Assembly: GCA_012800795.1 (NCBI GenBank)
Contig: JAAZIQ010000065.1
Coordinates: forward strand, 1 to 32,930
DNA length: 32,930 bases
Direction: 5' to 3'
From: Bacillota bacterium
GTDB lineage: Bacteria > Bacillota > Dethiobacteria > Dethiobacterales > Dethiobacteraceae
Each line of letters opens with the position of its first letter. Position 1 is the stretch's first letter. The notes under the pieces are model-generated. The model worked only from the letters and a program-made list of their open reading frames with translations. It had not been told where the DNA came from and did no database searches. Shown one piece after another: positions 1-7,726 of the stretch. A program made the position numbers and the translations under genes.

Positions 1-8
1 ACATCCAT

Positions 9-65
9 GAGGAACCTCCGCCTCCTTTTAGGGGGTATTCATTCTGCTAGAATGTGAGGTTCCTC
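9..65. repeat. Structured three-way-junction hairpin element
   Basis: A perfect 10-bp outer stem (GAGGAACCTC at 9-18 with GAGGTTCCTC at 56-65) encloses two smaller hairpins: CCTCC/GGGGG at 21-25 and 31-35 (one G-T pair), and CATTCT/AGAATG at 40-45 and 49-54 with a 3-nt loop. On the plus strand a T-rich stretch follows, so it could end a plus-strand gene lying left of the window. It could also be a copy of a dispersed structured repeat. The remaining bases up to 158 hold nothing else I can support. Confidence 0.5.
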
Positions 66-158
66 TTTCTATTTTAAATAGATTTTTCCTTCAAAAACCT
101 ATAGTAATTTTACACTAACCCCTTGCCTTAAAATACAGTTTTCATCTGTCGCACAAAG

Positions 159-644
159 TTAATGATGTTTTATTGCTTCCTGATAATATTTCTCCAATAC
201 CCAGCCGCTAACTGCACCAAGTGCCAGGTGGGATAAAAGTAAGAGAAAATCCGGCAGTGGTGTAGTTAAAGAAACTCGCGTAATATCCAATGCCATCCCT
301 ACTCCGAAGGCAAGAGCATATACCAGCGCCCCTAAAGCTATTCCTTTAAAAACGGCATAAGCAGGTCCAAAATAACGCAGCAGCAAAGCTAGCAGTACAC
401 CAAAAGCTCCTGCAAATGCCCAATCTGTTATGGCACCCGTCACCAAGCTAAACGGTGCATCTATGTTTTCTAAACTATAATAAATTCCGGCTGCTATATG
501 CACAAAAGTATATTTAACCCACCCCATAAAGTAAAAAAAGCATGTCATTATTTCCTTTACAATATTACCCGCCCATCCGGCCAGAAATCCAGCTAAAAAT
601 AGATCTTTTGTTTTTAGCAATTTATATCTCTCCAATATTTCCAT
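159..644 (-). CDS. Hypothetical small integral membrane protein
   Basis: A 161-residue protein with about four hydrophobic segments (roughly residues 15-38, 46-56 with 68-89, 98-117 and 130-150) and a basic N-terminus, so probably a multi-pass cytoplasmic membrane protein. I do not recognise the family. The ATG start is preceded by no strong Shine-Dalgarno sequence, only an AAGATAG-like stretch. It is divergent from norC with a gap of about 110 bp, so both promoters must lie in that gap. Function is unknown, and the link to nitric oxide reduction is only by position. Confidence 0.6.
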   Translation of the reverse strand: MEILERYKLLKTKDLFLAGFLAGWAGNIVKEIMTCFFYFMGWVKYTFVHIAAGIYYSLENIDAPFSLVTGAITDWAFAGAFGVLLALLLRYFGPAYAVFKGIALGALVYALAFGVGMALDITRVSLTTPLPDFLLLLSHLALGAVSGWVLEKYYQEAIKHH

Positions 645-755
645 TTAGTACTATCTTGTAGTGTTTCTATTTTCCGCAAAAATAATGTATGCTTTATTTT
701 CTATTTCTCATTAGATTAAGGGAATAATAAAAAAAACAAACTACAAGAGGTAATT

Positions 756-1175
756 ATGAGAAAAACAGAGCTATATTTAATAACAATTCTTCTCGTTAGT
801 TTTATCTGCTTTGCCGTTTTAATTTATTATTCGTTAATGCAGACTACGGCTAAAATGCCGCCAGCAGCCAGTGCCGGTAGTGAAATCTGGCAGAAATACG
901 GCTGTATGGAATGTCATTCTCTTTTAAGCAGCGGTGGTTATGCTGCCGTTGATCTTACGAAAATCATGTCCACGCATACCAAGGAAGAGCTGCTTAGTTT
1001 TTTCGAAAATCCGCCACCACTGCCGCCCCATAAAAAAAGAATGCATGTAGAACTAACGGAAAAAGAAGCAAAAGCAATGATTGCTTTTTTACGTTATGTA
1101 AATAATATTGATACCCGTAAATGGCCACCGGAGCCTATATTGAACGATAAAAGGAGCAGCAGTGTTGAAGATTAG
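756..1175 (+). CDS. norC: Nitric oxide reductase subunit C (membrane-anchored cytochrome c)
   Basis: The small subunit of cytochrome c-type nitric oxide reductase (cNOR), which passes electrons from an external donor to NorB. The 139-residue protein has one N-terminal membrane anchor (about 7-27), a heme c motif CMECH (C50, C53, H54) and a Met at 96 well placed as axial ligand. The C-terminal segment NNIDTRKWPPEP matches the NNIDTxxWPPxP-like end typical of NorC. The start is ATG after AGAGGT. The last 14 bp overlap norB, so the two are translationally linked. Accessory genes norD and norQ are not in the window. A lone cytochrome c is less likely given the NorB partner. Confidence 0.88.
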   Translation: MRKTELYLITILLVSFICFAVLIYYSLMQTTAKMPPAASAGSEIWQKYGCMECHSLLSSGGYAAVDLTKIMSTHTKEELLSFFENPPPLPPHKKRMHVELTEKEAKAMIAFLRYVNNIDTRKWPPEPILNDKRSSSVED

Positions 1176-2574
1176 AGCTATACCGGGAAAACTGCTAATG
1201 TTTCTTTTTCGACAAAAAAAGAAGGAGCCCCCAAAAGAAGGTTATCATTCTCAAATAACAGCCATCCCCTATTTATTGGCCCCTGTTATTTTTTTAGCTT
1301 TGCAAAGTGTTTCTGCCACTATAGGCGCTTTAGACCTGGTAGTAACCGATTTGCCCGTACCAATTCCCATAGAAACAGGACGAGCTTTCCATCTCAATTT
1401 AAGTGTTTTGTGGCCGCTTTTGGGCAGCATGGGTGCTTCCTATTATTTTTTTGTCGAAGAAGCGCAAACGGAACTATACAGCATGAAACTTGCAACTGCA
1501 CAGTTCTGGATTTTCATCCTCACAACCACAGGCATCTTGCTTTCACTAATGCTGGGCCAAATGCACGGTATGGAATATAACGAAGCTGCTTTCCCCTTCC
1601 ATTTCGGCATTGCCATAACTTTGATTCTCTTTTTTTATAATCTTCTGCGTACCTATTTAAAAACTAGACAGCGAGGACGCATTACTATCCTCTCAATCCT
1701 GAGTGGAGCCGCGCTGCTTCTGCTGCTTTATCTGCCCAATCTCATCAACTACAACCAACCTACTATTAGTGAAATTTTTCGCTTTTGGGTTATCCATCTC
1801 TGGGAAGAATTAAGCAAAGAATTACTGCTTTTGGGAGCTTTGGCTGCATTCTTGTTAAAGACCACTTCCCTGCAGCGAGCTAAGCTGGAAAAAATCCTTT
1901 TTTTACAGCTAACCATCTTAATTATTGGGGCTATTTTTGCCACAGGACATCATTATTATTGGATCGGCATGCCAACTGTCTGGCAGTGGATTGGCGGAAT
2001 TTTTAGCGTTGTACAGTTTATAGGTCTTTTGCTTTTGCTCTATATTCTTTATTTAGGACTTGCCCACTCAAACTGGAACAAACTGGATTACGGGGAAAAA
2101 CTAACTTTTGTTTTTATCGCAGCCGGTATTTTTTATCACATTATGGGAGCAGCAGTATTGGGTATGGTTATTGCAGTTCCGCAAATTAACCGTTACAGCA
2201 GTGCCACTTACTTAACTTCCGCCCATGCTCACCTTGCAGTGTATGGTGCCATTGGAATGCTGGTGCTGGCTTTTTCTGTCTATGCTTTAACACGTAAACA
2301 AGATCTCACCTCTAAAAGCTATTTCTATCTTTGCTGCGGTTTTGGACTAAATAATTGCGGTCTGCTTATTATGGGCACAGTTCTAACACTGGCCGGCTTT
2401 CTGCAAACGTATTTGATACGCGTGGCCGGGCTTGACTTTCAAGCTGCCCAAACTTTAATACGCCCTTATTTACTCCTGCGAGCCGGTGGTGGTGCCACTT
2501 TTGCTCTTGGTGCTTTTCTTTTCTCCACCATTTTAGTATATCATTATTGCGGCACAACCAGAAAGCACCAATAA
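1162..2574 (+). CDS. norB: Nitric oxide reductase catalytic subunit B
   Basis: A heme-copper-oxidase superfamily protein reducing NO to N2O at a heme b3/non-heme iron site. It has 470 residues and about 12 membrane helices, the usual NorB size. Readable motifs: H77 in FHLNLSVLW (low-spin heme), HLWEE with H212 and E216 (iron ligands) and E220, GHHYYWIG with H263 and H264, and SAHAHLAVYG with H355 and H357 (hemes b3 and b). Compared with Pseudomonas cNOR the conserved glutamate after the WQWIG segment (E280 there) is Q285 here. The start is GTG at 1162 after AAGGAG; TTG at 1165 is an alternative. A quinol-type NOR is excluded because there is no N-terminal extension and NorC is separate. Confidence 0.9.
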   Translation: MLKIRAIPGKLLMFLFRQKKKEPPKEGYHSQITAIPYLLAPVIFLALQSVSATIGALDLVVTDLPVPIPIETGRAFHLNLSVLWPLLGSMGASYYFFVEEAQTELYSMKLATAQFWIFILTTTGILLSLMLGQMHGMEYNEAAFPFHFGIAITLILFFYNLLRTYLKTRQRGRITILSILSGAALLLLLYLPNLINYNQPTISEIFRFWVIHLWEELSKELLLLGALAAFLLKTTSLQRAKLEKILFLQLTILIIGAIFATGHHYYWIGMPTVWQWIGGIFSVVQFIGLLLLLYILYLGLAHSNWNKLDYGEKLTFVFIAAGIFYHIMGAAVLGMVIAVPQINRYSSATYLTSAHAHLAVYGAIGMLVLAFSVYALTRKQDLTSKSYFYLCCGFGLNNCGLLIMGTVLTLAGFLQTYLIRVAGLDFQAAQTLIRPYLLLRAGGGATFALGAFLFSTILVYHYCGTTRKHQ

Positions 2575-2613
2575 ATAACCCCCTCAACTCTTGATAAGAT
2601 CTGAGGGGGTTAT
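2575..2613. terminator. Bidirectional terminator between norB and the GGDEF gene
   Basis: A perfect 12-bp stem (2575-2586 with 2602-2613, core CCCCCTCA/TGAGGGGG) and a 15-nt loop sit between two converging genes. The stem contains the stop codon of the minus-strand gene. T-rich sequence follows on the minus strand, so it should work best in that direction. Confidence 0.85.
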
Positions 2614-4022
2614 AAGGCATGCGCTTTCTTTTGCTCTAACATATCTATAAATGCTGCGGTAAGTTTCGGGTCAAACTGCACACCTGCCTTTTTTCGCAAT
2701 TCACAAATAGCCTCCTCATGAGTAAAAGCACGCCGATAGGGACGGAAACTGGTCATGGCATGATAAGCCTCCGCTATGGCTAGCATGCGACATTCAAAAG
2801 GAATTTCATCGGCTTTAAGCTGCTGCGGATACCCCTGACCATTCCACCATTCATGATGTTTAAGAATCCAATCAGCTACAGGCACTAAATCAAAGGCAGA
2901 CAAAGCAATGCGATAACCAATTTCACAATGATGCTGCATTTCCTTTCTTTCAGCATCCGTAAGTTTGCCTTTCTTAAATAAAATACGATCTGGAACACCC
3001 ACAATGCCAATATCATGGTAGCGGACAAAAAGACGCAATTTTTCCTGCTGCTGCTCTGATAACTGCAAATAACGAGCAAAATCCAAAACCAATCTTTGCA
3101 AAGCATCAGAATCTCCAGGCGGGCGATAATCTCTGGCTTCTAAAGTTCTCATAAGTATAGCAATGCTGGAGTTGGCATCACTGGTACTTTGCTTTATTTT
3201 TTCACTGTACATATTTTTATCTGCCTCTTTAAACAAATCACGCAGAGTATACTCCGTTCCTCCAACAGCATAACCTAAGGAGAGGCTAATCGGCAGCTTC
3301 GGGTTACCACGATTATATACATCTATGGCATCCCTTATCCGTTTAATGGCCTTTTTCACCACCGCCAAATCGCTATTTGGCAAAATGACGGCAAATTCAT
3401 CTCCTCCGATACGTGCCACGGTATCCTGCTCGCGAAAACAATTTTTCAGGATGTTAGCCGCCGCCTTAAGCAGCTCATCACCGGCAGCATGACCAATTCC
3501 GTCATTATAGAGTTTCAAATCGTCTAAATCAGCAATAATAATACCGGCCGAAGTTGTACGATTCTTCTCCAGCCTATCCATTTCTTGTTCAAAATACATA
3601 CGGTTGTAAATGCCGGTAAGAGAATCTTGCAGGCCTATTTGTCGTAAGTTGTCTTCTATTTCCTTACGCTTCGTTATATCCCTACTGCTCATTAAAAAAC
3701 CTTTCAACTCACCTAAAGCATTTTGTAAGGGAATATGCAAACTTTCAAACCACAAATAATGCCCTTTGCTATGCCTCACACGAACTTCAATTCTATCCTG
3801 CTGATGTGTACGTCTGACTCGCTCTAAAGAAGCCCATACTTTATCCATATCATCGGGATGAAATATTCCGGATACTTTTAAAGCTTTAATCTCTTGCGGG
3901 TCGTATCCTAAAAGTTTTTTATAGCTTTGGCTAACATAATAAACATGCCAGTCTGTATCAAATAAAGCAATTAAATCCGTTAAGTTCTCCAGCACTAAAA
4001 CCAGCTGCTGGTAGGAACGCAA
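2610..4022 (-). CDS. PAS-GGDEF-HD-GYP cyclic-di-GMP turnover protein
   Basis: A 470-residue cytoplasmic protein with no membrane segment. Domains: PAS (about 8-120), GGDEF (about 130-280) with intact GGDEF at 206-210 and an RxxD product-inhibition site at R197-D200, then a C-terminal HD-GYP-like domain (about 285-465) with HD at 336-337, HH at 389-390 and GYP at 397-399. It should make cyclic di-GMP. The hydrolase half is less certain: the usual GHS histidine is D304, HDxGK reads HDIGI, and the last aspartate ligand is near E418. The start is TTG at 4022 with a weak ribosome site. In-frame sequence stays open upstream to a TGA near 4115 but has no ATG, GTG or TTG, so the N-terminus is uncertain. 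A GEMM riboswitch lies 3.7 kb away. Confidence 0.85.
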   Translation of the reverse strand: MRSYQQLVLVLENLTDLIALFDTDWHVYYVSQSYKKLLGYDPQEIKALKVSGIFHPDDMDKVWASLERVRRTHQQDRIEVRVRHSKGHYLWFESLHIPLQNALGELKGFLMSSRDITKRKEIEDNLRQIGLQDSLTGIYNRMYFEQEMDRLEKNRTTSAGIIIADLDDLKLYNDGIGHAAGDELLKAAANILKNCFREQDTVARIGGDEFAVILPNSDLAVVKKAIKRIRDAIDVYNRGNPKLPISLSLGYAVGGTEYTLRDLFKEADKNMYSEKIKQSTSDANSSIAILMRTLEARDYRPPGDSDALQRLVLDFARYLQLSEQQQEKLRLFVRYHDIGIVGVPDRILFKKGKLTDAERKEMQHHCEIGYRIALSAFDLVPVADWILKHHEWWNGQGYPQQLKADEIPFECRMLAIAEAYHAMTSFRPYRRAFTHEEAICELRKKAGVQFDPKLTAAFIDMLEQKKAHAL

Positions 4023-4140
4023 ATTTCTTTTTATCTTTTTTAATCCAGATACAACGGCCTCCAGCCCGTCGTCGTTTTCATAATCTTCTCTTGTTAAAAA
4101 AAATCACATAATATAAAGTTAGTTATTTCCTTAATCTCCC

Positions 4141-4326
4141 CTAACCTGAAAAAAGCTTCCTTTCCAGGTAAGCAAGCAAACCAAAGTATAATACTAAATA
4201 CAGCAAGACAATTAGCAAATAATGATTCAAAGATTTAAAAAGGTCTATTGCCATAAACCAAAGCAAAACCAAATACAAGAAAAAAATACTCCCTAAAACC
4301 AACCGCAGCTTATTGCGCACAGACAT
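4141..4326 (-). CDS. Small two-helix membrane protein, hypothetical
   Basis: A 61-residue protein with two hydrophobic helices (about 10-29 and 36-54) and charged ends. I chose the ATG at 4326 rather than the in-frame GTG three codons earlier because AGAAGGTG lies about 7 bases before it. It is encoded upstream of the GGDEF gene on the same strand and could be cotranscribed with it (gap of about 118 bp). Family and function are not recognised. Confidence 0.5.
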   Translation of the reverse strand: MSVRNKLRLVLGSIFFLYLVLLWFMAIDLFKSLNHYLLIVLLYLVLYFGLLAYLERKLFSG

Positions 4327-4501
4327 AAAACACACCTTCTAAAGCCTCATCATGCCCCTACTTTACAATATGAATATTACAAACAGCTTGTAAAAACAAT
4401 AACGTTTGTTTAGTTCTCTAAATCCTACTTTTTTCCTGCTAAAATATCGAAGCAAAAATTTATTTTTTCTAAATATTCCCTCTGAATGCTAAAATAAACA
4501 A

Positions 4502-4532
4502 GCAGCGGCGTGTAACAAACTACCGCCGCTGC
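4502..4532 (-). terminator. Terminator of the LPXTG gene
   Basis: A 9-bp GC-rich stem, GCAGCGGCG at 4502-4510 with CGCCGCTGC at 4524-4532, followed on the minus strand by TTGTTTATTTT. It lies 34 bp beyond the stop of the LPXTG protein gene and ends the surface-protein locus. Confidence 0.8.
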
Positions 4533-4565
4533 CGTTATTTTTATTGGACCTCATTTTTCCGGTAC

Positions 4566-5543
4566 CTAAAATACTTTTTCCCGCCGCAACCTAATCCCAA
4601 TAAACACCAATAGTAATCCCATTAACAAAAGATATGTTTCTAATCCACCCGTTCGCGGAAGCTCCGGTTTATCAACGCTTTCCCCTTCCCCGGGGATTTC
4701 CCCTTCTCCGGGAACAGCTGGATCCTCTGGCTCAACAATAATCTCCTCCAGCAGTTCATTAACAATCGTTACATATTCTGTGCCACCATTAATAGTGACA
4801 GTAATTTCATCAGTCACACGGGCGTAATCATAATTTGTCGGTTCCAGTTCTGTAATAGTGTAAATATCACCTCTGGTTAGATCAGTCAAAACAATAGGTT
4901 CTGCCACACTAAGCTCCATAGCTTCTCCGCCATTGATGCTCACGAAAAACTTTTCCTGATTATGCGGTGCCAAATGACTGATATCATTACCCTCCGGATC
5001 AATAATTTTTTTCGTAATCACCAAAGATGGCGTTTCCGGTACAGGTTCCCTGGTGGCAGTAAAAATTAATTTTATGCCTAAAGTACTGCCCTGAAACTCA
5101 TTTCCCGTCTCCGGACCGGGCAAATGCACGAGAAAATCAAGCGGTCTGCTCACCCCCGGCTGGAATGTCCCTAAATGATAGCTGCTAAAGCCGTCCATAG
5201 GCCCGTTATAAATCTCTTCTCCCATATATTTTATAATCAACTGCAGCTGCTCATAAAGGTCACCGACCCCCACAGTGCCGCCGGTTCTTTCTATACGTAT
5301 ATCCGCAGTAAAGGGCAGCTCTCCTTTATTGCTGACACTCATTGAAGCTGTTTCAGTGTCTCCGGGATACATATTCTGAACATCAAAAAGGGAAGTATCA
5401 GCATTTTCTAGATGCAGCCCCAGTTCATCCCCAACCAACTCTAAAGCAAAGACATGGCTAGGCTGTTTCGCCATGGCCAAACCGGTAATAATCAGCATAA
5501 CCCCCATAATTATGGCCACTGAACTGACTGCGTTCCTTCTCAC
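4566..5543 (-). CDS. LPXTG cell-wall-anchored surface protein with TasA-like and Cna-B-like regions
   Basis: A 325-residue exported protein. It has an N-terminal hydrophobic signal segment (about 7-26), an extracellular part whose first half resembles TasA/camelysin proteins (dipole of DVQNMYPGDT and SVSNKGELPF), then a Cna-B-type stalk (about 170-265), a Pro/Gly/Glu-rich spacer, and a sorting signal: LPRTG at 295-299, a hydrophobic helix and an RLRREKVF tail. A sortase would link it to peptidoglycan; none is encoded here. The start is GTG after AAGGAGGGG. It is the last gene of the SipW/TasA locus and is a plausible wall anchor for a fibre built from the neighbouring proteins; that role is inferred. 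Confidence 0.82.
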   Translation of the reverse strand: MRRNAVSSVAIIMGVMLIITGLAMAKQPSHVFALELVGDELGLHLENADTSLFDVQNMYPGDTETASMSVSNKGELPFTADIRIERTGGTVGVGDLYEQLQLIIKYMGEEIYNGPMDGFSSYHLGTFQPGVSRPLDFLVHLPGPETGNEFQGSTLGIKLIFTATREPVPETPSLVITKKIIDPEGNDISHLAPHNQEKFFVSINGGEAMELSVAEPIVLTDLTRGDIYTITELEPTNYDYARVTDEITVTINGGTEYVTIVNELLEEIIVEPEDPAVPGEGEIPGEGESVDKPELPRTGGLETYLLLMGLLLVFIGIRLRREKVF

Positions 5544-5632
5544 AACTGCCCCTCCTTAATTTCACCACGGATAAAACTTTAAATTCTCAACTAAAAAATA
5601 TAAATAAGGCCAAACAATTTTATTATGTATAG

Positions 5633-5659
5633 GCTGCGGTCGGTGCTGCCGACCGCAGC
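5633..5659 (-). terminator. Strong hairpin between third TasA-like gene and LPXTG gene
   Basis: A perfect 11-bp GC-rich stem (GCTGCGGTCGG at 5633-5643, CCGACCGCAGC at 5649-5659) with a 5-nt loop, 12 bp past the stop at 5672. No clear T-run follows on the minus strand (CTATACATAAT), so it may only reduce read-through or protect the 3' end of the upstream mRNA. Confidence 0.55.
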
Positions 5660-5671
5660 GCTGCCGCTAAA

Positions 5672-6952
5672 CTAGGGAGCACTCCAGCCCCATTCGGCTT
5701 GACTGGCACCATGAGAAGCTTGTATAGCCTCAAATGAACCATATAAAACAAATCTTTTCCCTTGATATTGATTATCTGTTTTCGGGCCATTCAGACAAAT
5801 CTTCATACATAGCTCCACTGTTTCATCTTTTTCTACAATGCCTTTATAGTAATAGTAGCCATTTTTCGTTCCCCATTTTTCTTCACTTCCGTCGCAAAGT
5901 TCAAACCTAACAACATCTCCATCTGAATCAGGTTTCCATGGCACCCATTCATTTTTTTCTTCATCGTATGCAAACCAACGACCCCAAACTTGGCCACGTA
6001 GGTTGACTCTTTTTGATCCGGTGTTGCGGATATAATAGCGCATCAGCTCACAATCACCAGGATTCCAAACACTACGATAGCCGGAAGCCAAGTCGTTAAA
6101 TTTATAACCTGCCAAATTGCCTAAGTCCTCAAAGGCTGTTACAGTCAGCGAATCTCCATTGATATTTATAATCCACCAATTGCCGCTGTTTGTGCGGTGA
6201 CCATACAGCTGCCCGTCTGAACCAAATGCCAACTGCATATTTATGCCCGAAGACCCGCTTATCATCTGATACTCACCTTTTGAAATGTCGTACTTAAAAA
6301 ATTCGGCATCCTCATTTTCTGTGCTGCTGCCATAGATAATTCCATCCCTTATGTCGATGGCAACATCACCAAAACCAAATTTTTTCTGATCGCCTGTGAT
6401 AGAAGCTACCAGCTCGGTGTTGGCAATTTTGCCCTCTGAGTTAAAACTGATTCTATACAAATCATCACTGTTATTGGCAATATACCAGTAATAACCTTCA
6501 CCAAAGGTACCACCATAAACTGCACCCTTTATTGTTCCGGCCTTTACAAGTTTTTTCATAATAAAATCATAGAAATAAAGTGTGCTGCTTTTGGAGTTAT
6601 GAACCATAGCAAAATAGAGGCGGCGATTAGTATTATCAAAGCCCAGACCATTTGGTGAATACTGATCAGCGCTTAAATCCATATCATATATTTTATTTAC
6701 AGTCTTATTTTTTACATCAATCTCATAAAGGTCGCCGGTATCAGCCTGTGCCCCATAAAGATAGGTTGCTTCGTCAGGGGAAAAGTTTTGGCTTCCAATT
6801 ACACTTGAGCCGGCTTCTATTAAAACTGTTCCCGCCGCAAACTCTTGAGTTTCGGAGGTGGCACTATCGGTAAACCAGGCCATGGTATAGCCACCAACAA
6901 GCAGGGCAGAAAGCATAATGGCAAAAACAGCAAAAGTAACTTTTTTACGCAA
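5672..6952 (-). CDS. SipW-dependent TasA-like protein with inserted beta-propeller-like domain
   Basis: A 426-residue exported protein. Its N-terminus has the SipW-type signal (hydrophobic 6-22, then YTMAWFTDS at 22-30) and the TasA/camelysin strand QEFAAGTVLIEAG. Residues about 62-290 interrupt this with repeats of the type LYEIDV, LYFYDF, LYRISF, FFKYDI, QLYGHR: short beta sheets as in YncE or SMP-30-like propellers. After WNPGD at 296-300 the TasA-like fold resumes (NTGSKRVNLRG) and ends with EAIQASHGA. The start is TTG at 6952 after AAGGGGGGTG, and a GGGGTGACCCC inverted repeat overlaps that ribosome site. It is probably a structural or ligand-binding matrix component cleaved by the neighbouring SipW. 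Confidence 0.8.
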   Translation of the reverse strand: MRKKVTFAVFAIMLSALLVGGYTMAWFTDSATSETQEFAAGTVLIEAGSSVIGSQNFSPDEATYLYGAQADTGDLYEIDVKNKTVNKIYDMDLSADQYSPNGLGFDNTNRRLYFAMVHNSKSSTLYFYDFIMKKLVKAGTIKGAVYGGTFGEGYYWYIANNSDDLYRISFNSEGKIANTELVASITGDQKKFGFGDVAIDIRDGIIYGSSTENEDAEFFKYDISKGEYQMISGSSGINMQLAFGSDGQLYGHRTNSGNWWIININGDSLTVTAFEDLGNLAGYKFNDLASGYRSVWNPGDCELMRYYIRNTGSKRVNLRGQVWGRWFAYDEEKNEWVPWKPDSDGDVVRFELCDGSEEKWGTKNGYYYYKGIVEKDETVELCMKICLNGPKTDNQYQGKRFVLYGSFEAIQASHGASQAEWGWSAP

Positions 6953-6978
6953 GGGGTCACCCCCCTTTCTTTTTTTGA

Positions 6979-7012
6979 GTTATCAGTTGCACTAGACAGT
7001 GCAACTGATAAC
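6979..7012. repeat. Perfect 15-bp inverted repeat in an intergenic gap
   Basis: Arms 6979-6993 and 6998-7012 (GTTATCAGTTGCACT and its exact complement) with a 4-nt loop, lying between two TasA-like genes. On the minus strand it is followed by A-rich sequence and not by T, so it is not a normal terminator for the upstream gene. It could be an mRNA-stabilising stem that sets different levels of the two proteins, or a protein-binding site. Confidence 0.6.
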
Positions 7013-7050
7013 CGAATAAATTTAGCTAAAATATATTGTATAAATTAAGT

Positions 7051-7686
7051 CTATGGTACTACGTACTCATCTTGATGGATCGGGCAAACAACCTTACCGT
7101 ATTCTGCTTCATCATGAACTTGTCTTGCCGCCGCTAGAATGGCAATGCTCATTTTAGATCCTTGATATTGATTTCCTGCCTCCTTTGGCAGTTCACATTC
7201 TACGACATAGGAATTAATGTCCCCTGAGGCCAACTCCTCTGATATCTCATCAAAAAAGAGTGGTTTCTCATATTCCCCTAAGAGGCCACTATAAATTACC
7301 TTGCCTGTTTCGGCGTCTCTAATTGTAAATTTAACAATTTCGGACAGAGCTGCAGTACCATAATCCGTGCGGTCACCAAAATCAATACCTCTTTCTATTC
7401 CCGCTATGTCTTGCCAGCAAATACCCAATTTGTAATAGAATCTTTTACTTCCACTATTTTTTACATCGAAAGTAAAGGAAAACTCATCACCAGGGTTAAG
7501 AATATCAAGGTTAATAGTTTCTGCTGTAGCATGATCCCAGTTTTCAATATCAATTAAAAGTGTACCGGCAGTAAACTCTTGCGGTCCAGCTTCAGCCGAA
7601 TCTGTAAACCAAGCCATGGTGGCGCCGCCGATCATTAAGGCAGCCAGGGCGATAACCAACATACTCAATAAAATTCTGCTTTTCAT
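7051..7686 (-). CDS. TasA/camelysin-like matrix protein, second copy
   Basis: A 211-residue exported protein with a SipW-type signal (hydrophobic 5-23, GATMAWFTDSA at 21-31) followed by the family strand QEFTAGTLLIDIENW, then DILNPGDEFSFTFDVKNSG and an all-beta body. Family members such as TasA and CotN form extracellular fibres. The start is ATG after GGAGGG. It is the first gene after the cyclic-di-GMP-I riboswitch, so its level probably follows cyclic di-GMP. The C-terminus (CPIHQDEYVVP) has one cysteine and lacks the QAxHGA ending of its two paralogues. Confidence 0.82.
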   Translation of the reverse strand: MKSRILLSMLVIALAALMIGGATMAWFTDSAEAGPQEFTAGTLLIDIENWDHATAETINLDILNPGDEFSFTFDVKNSGSKRFYYKLGICWQDIAGIERGIDFGDRTDYGTAALSEIVKFTIRDAETGKVIYSGLLGEYEKPLFFDEISEELASGDINSYVVECELPKEAGNQYQGSKMSIAILAAARQVHDEAEYGKVVCPIHQDEYVVP

Positions 7687-7726
7687 TTTTTCCCTCCGAT
7701 TTTACTTTTTTTATTATTATTTTCCC

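Noticed and set aside
4336-4500. Small RNA or riboswitch in the gap between the small membrane protein and the LPXTG terminator
   Set aside because: The sequence is AT-rich with no convincing stem or conserved motif.
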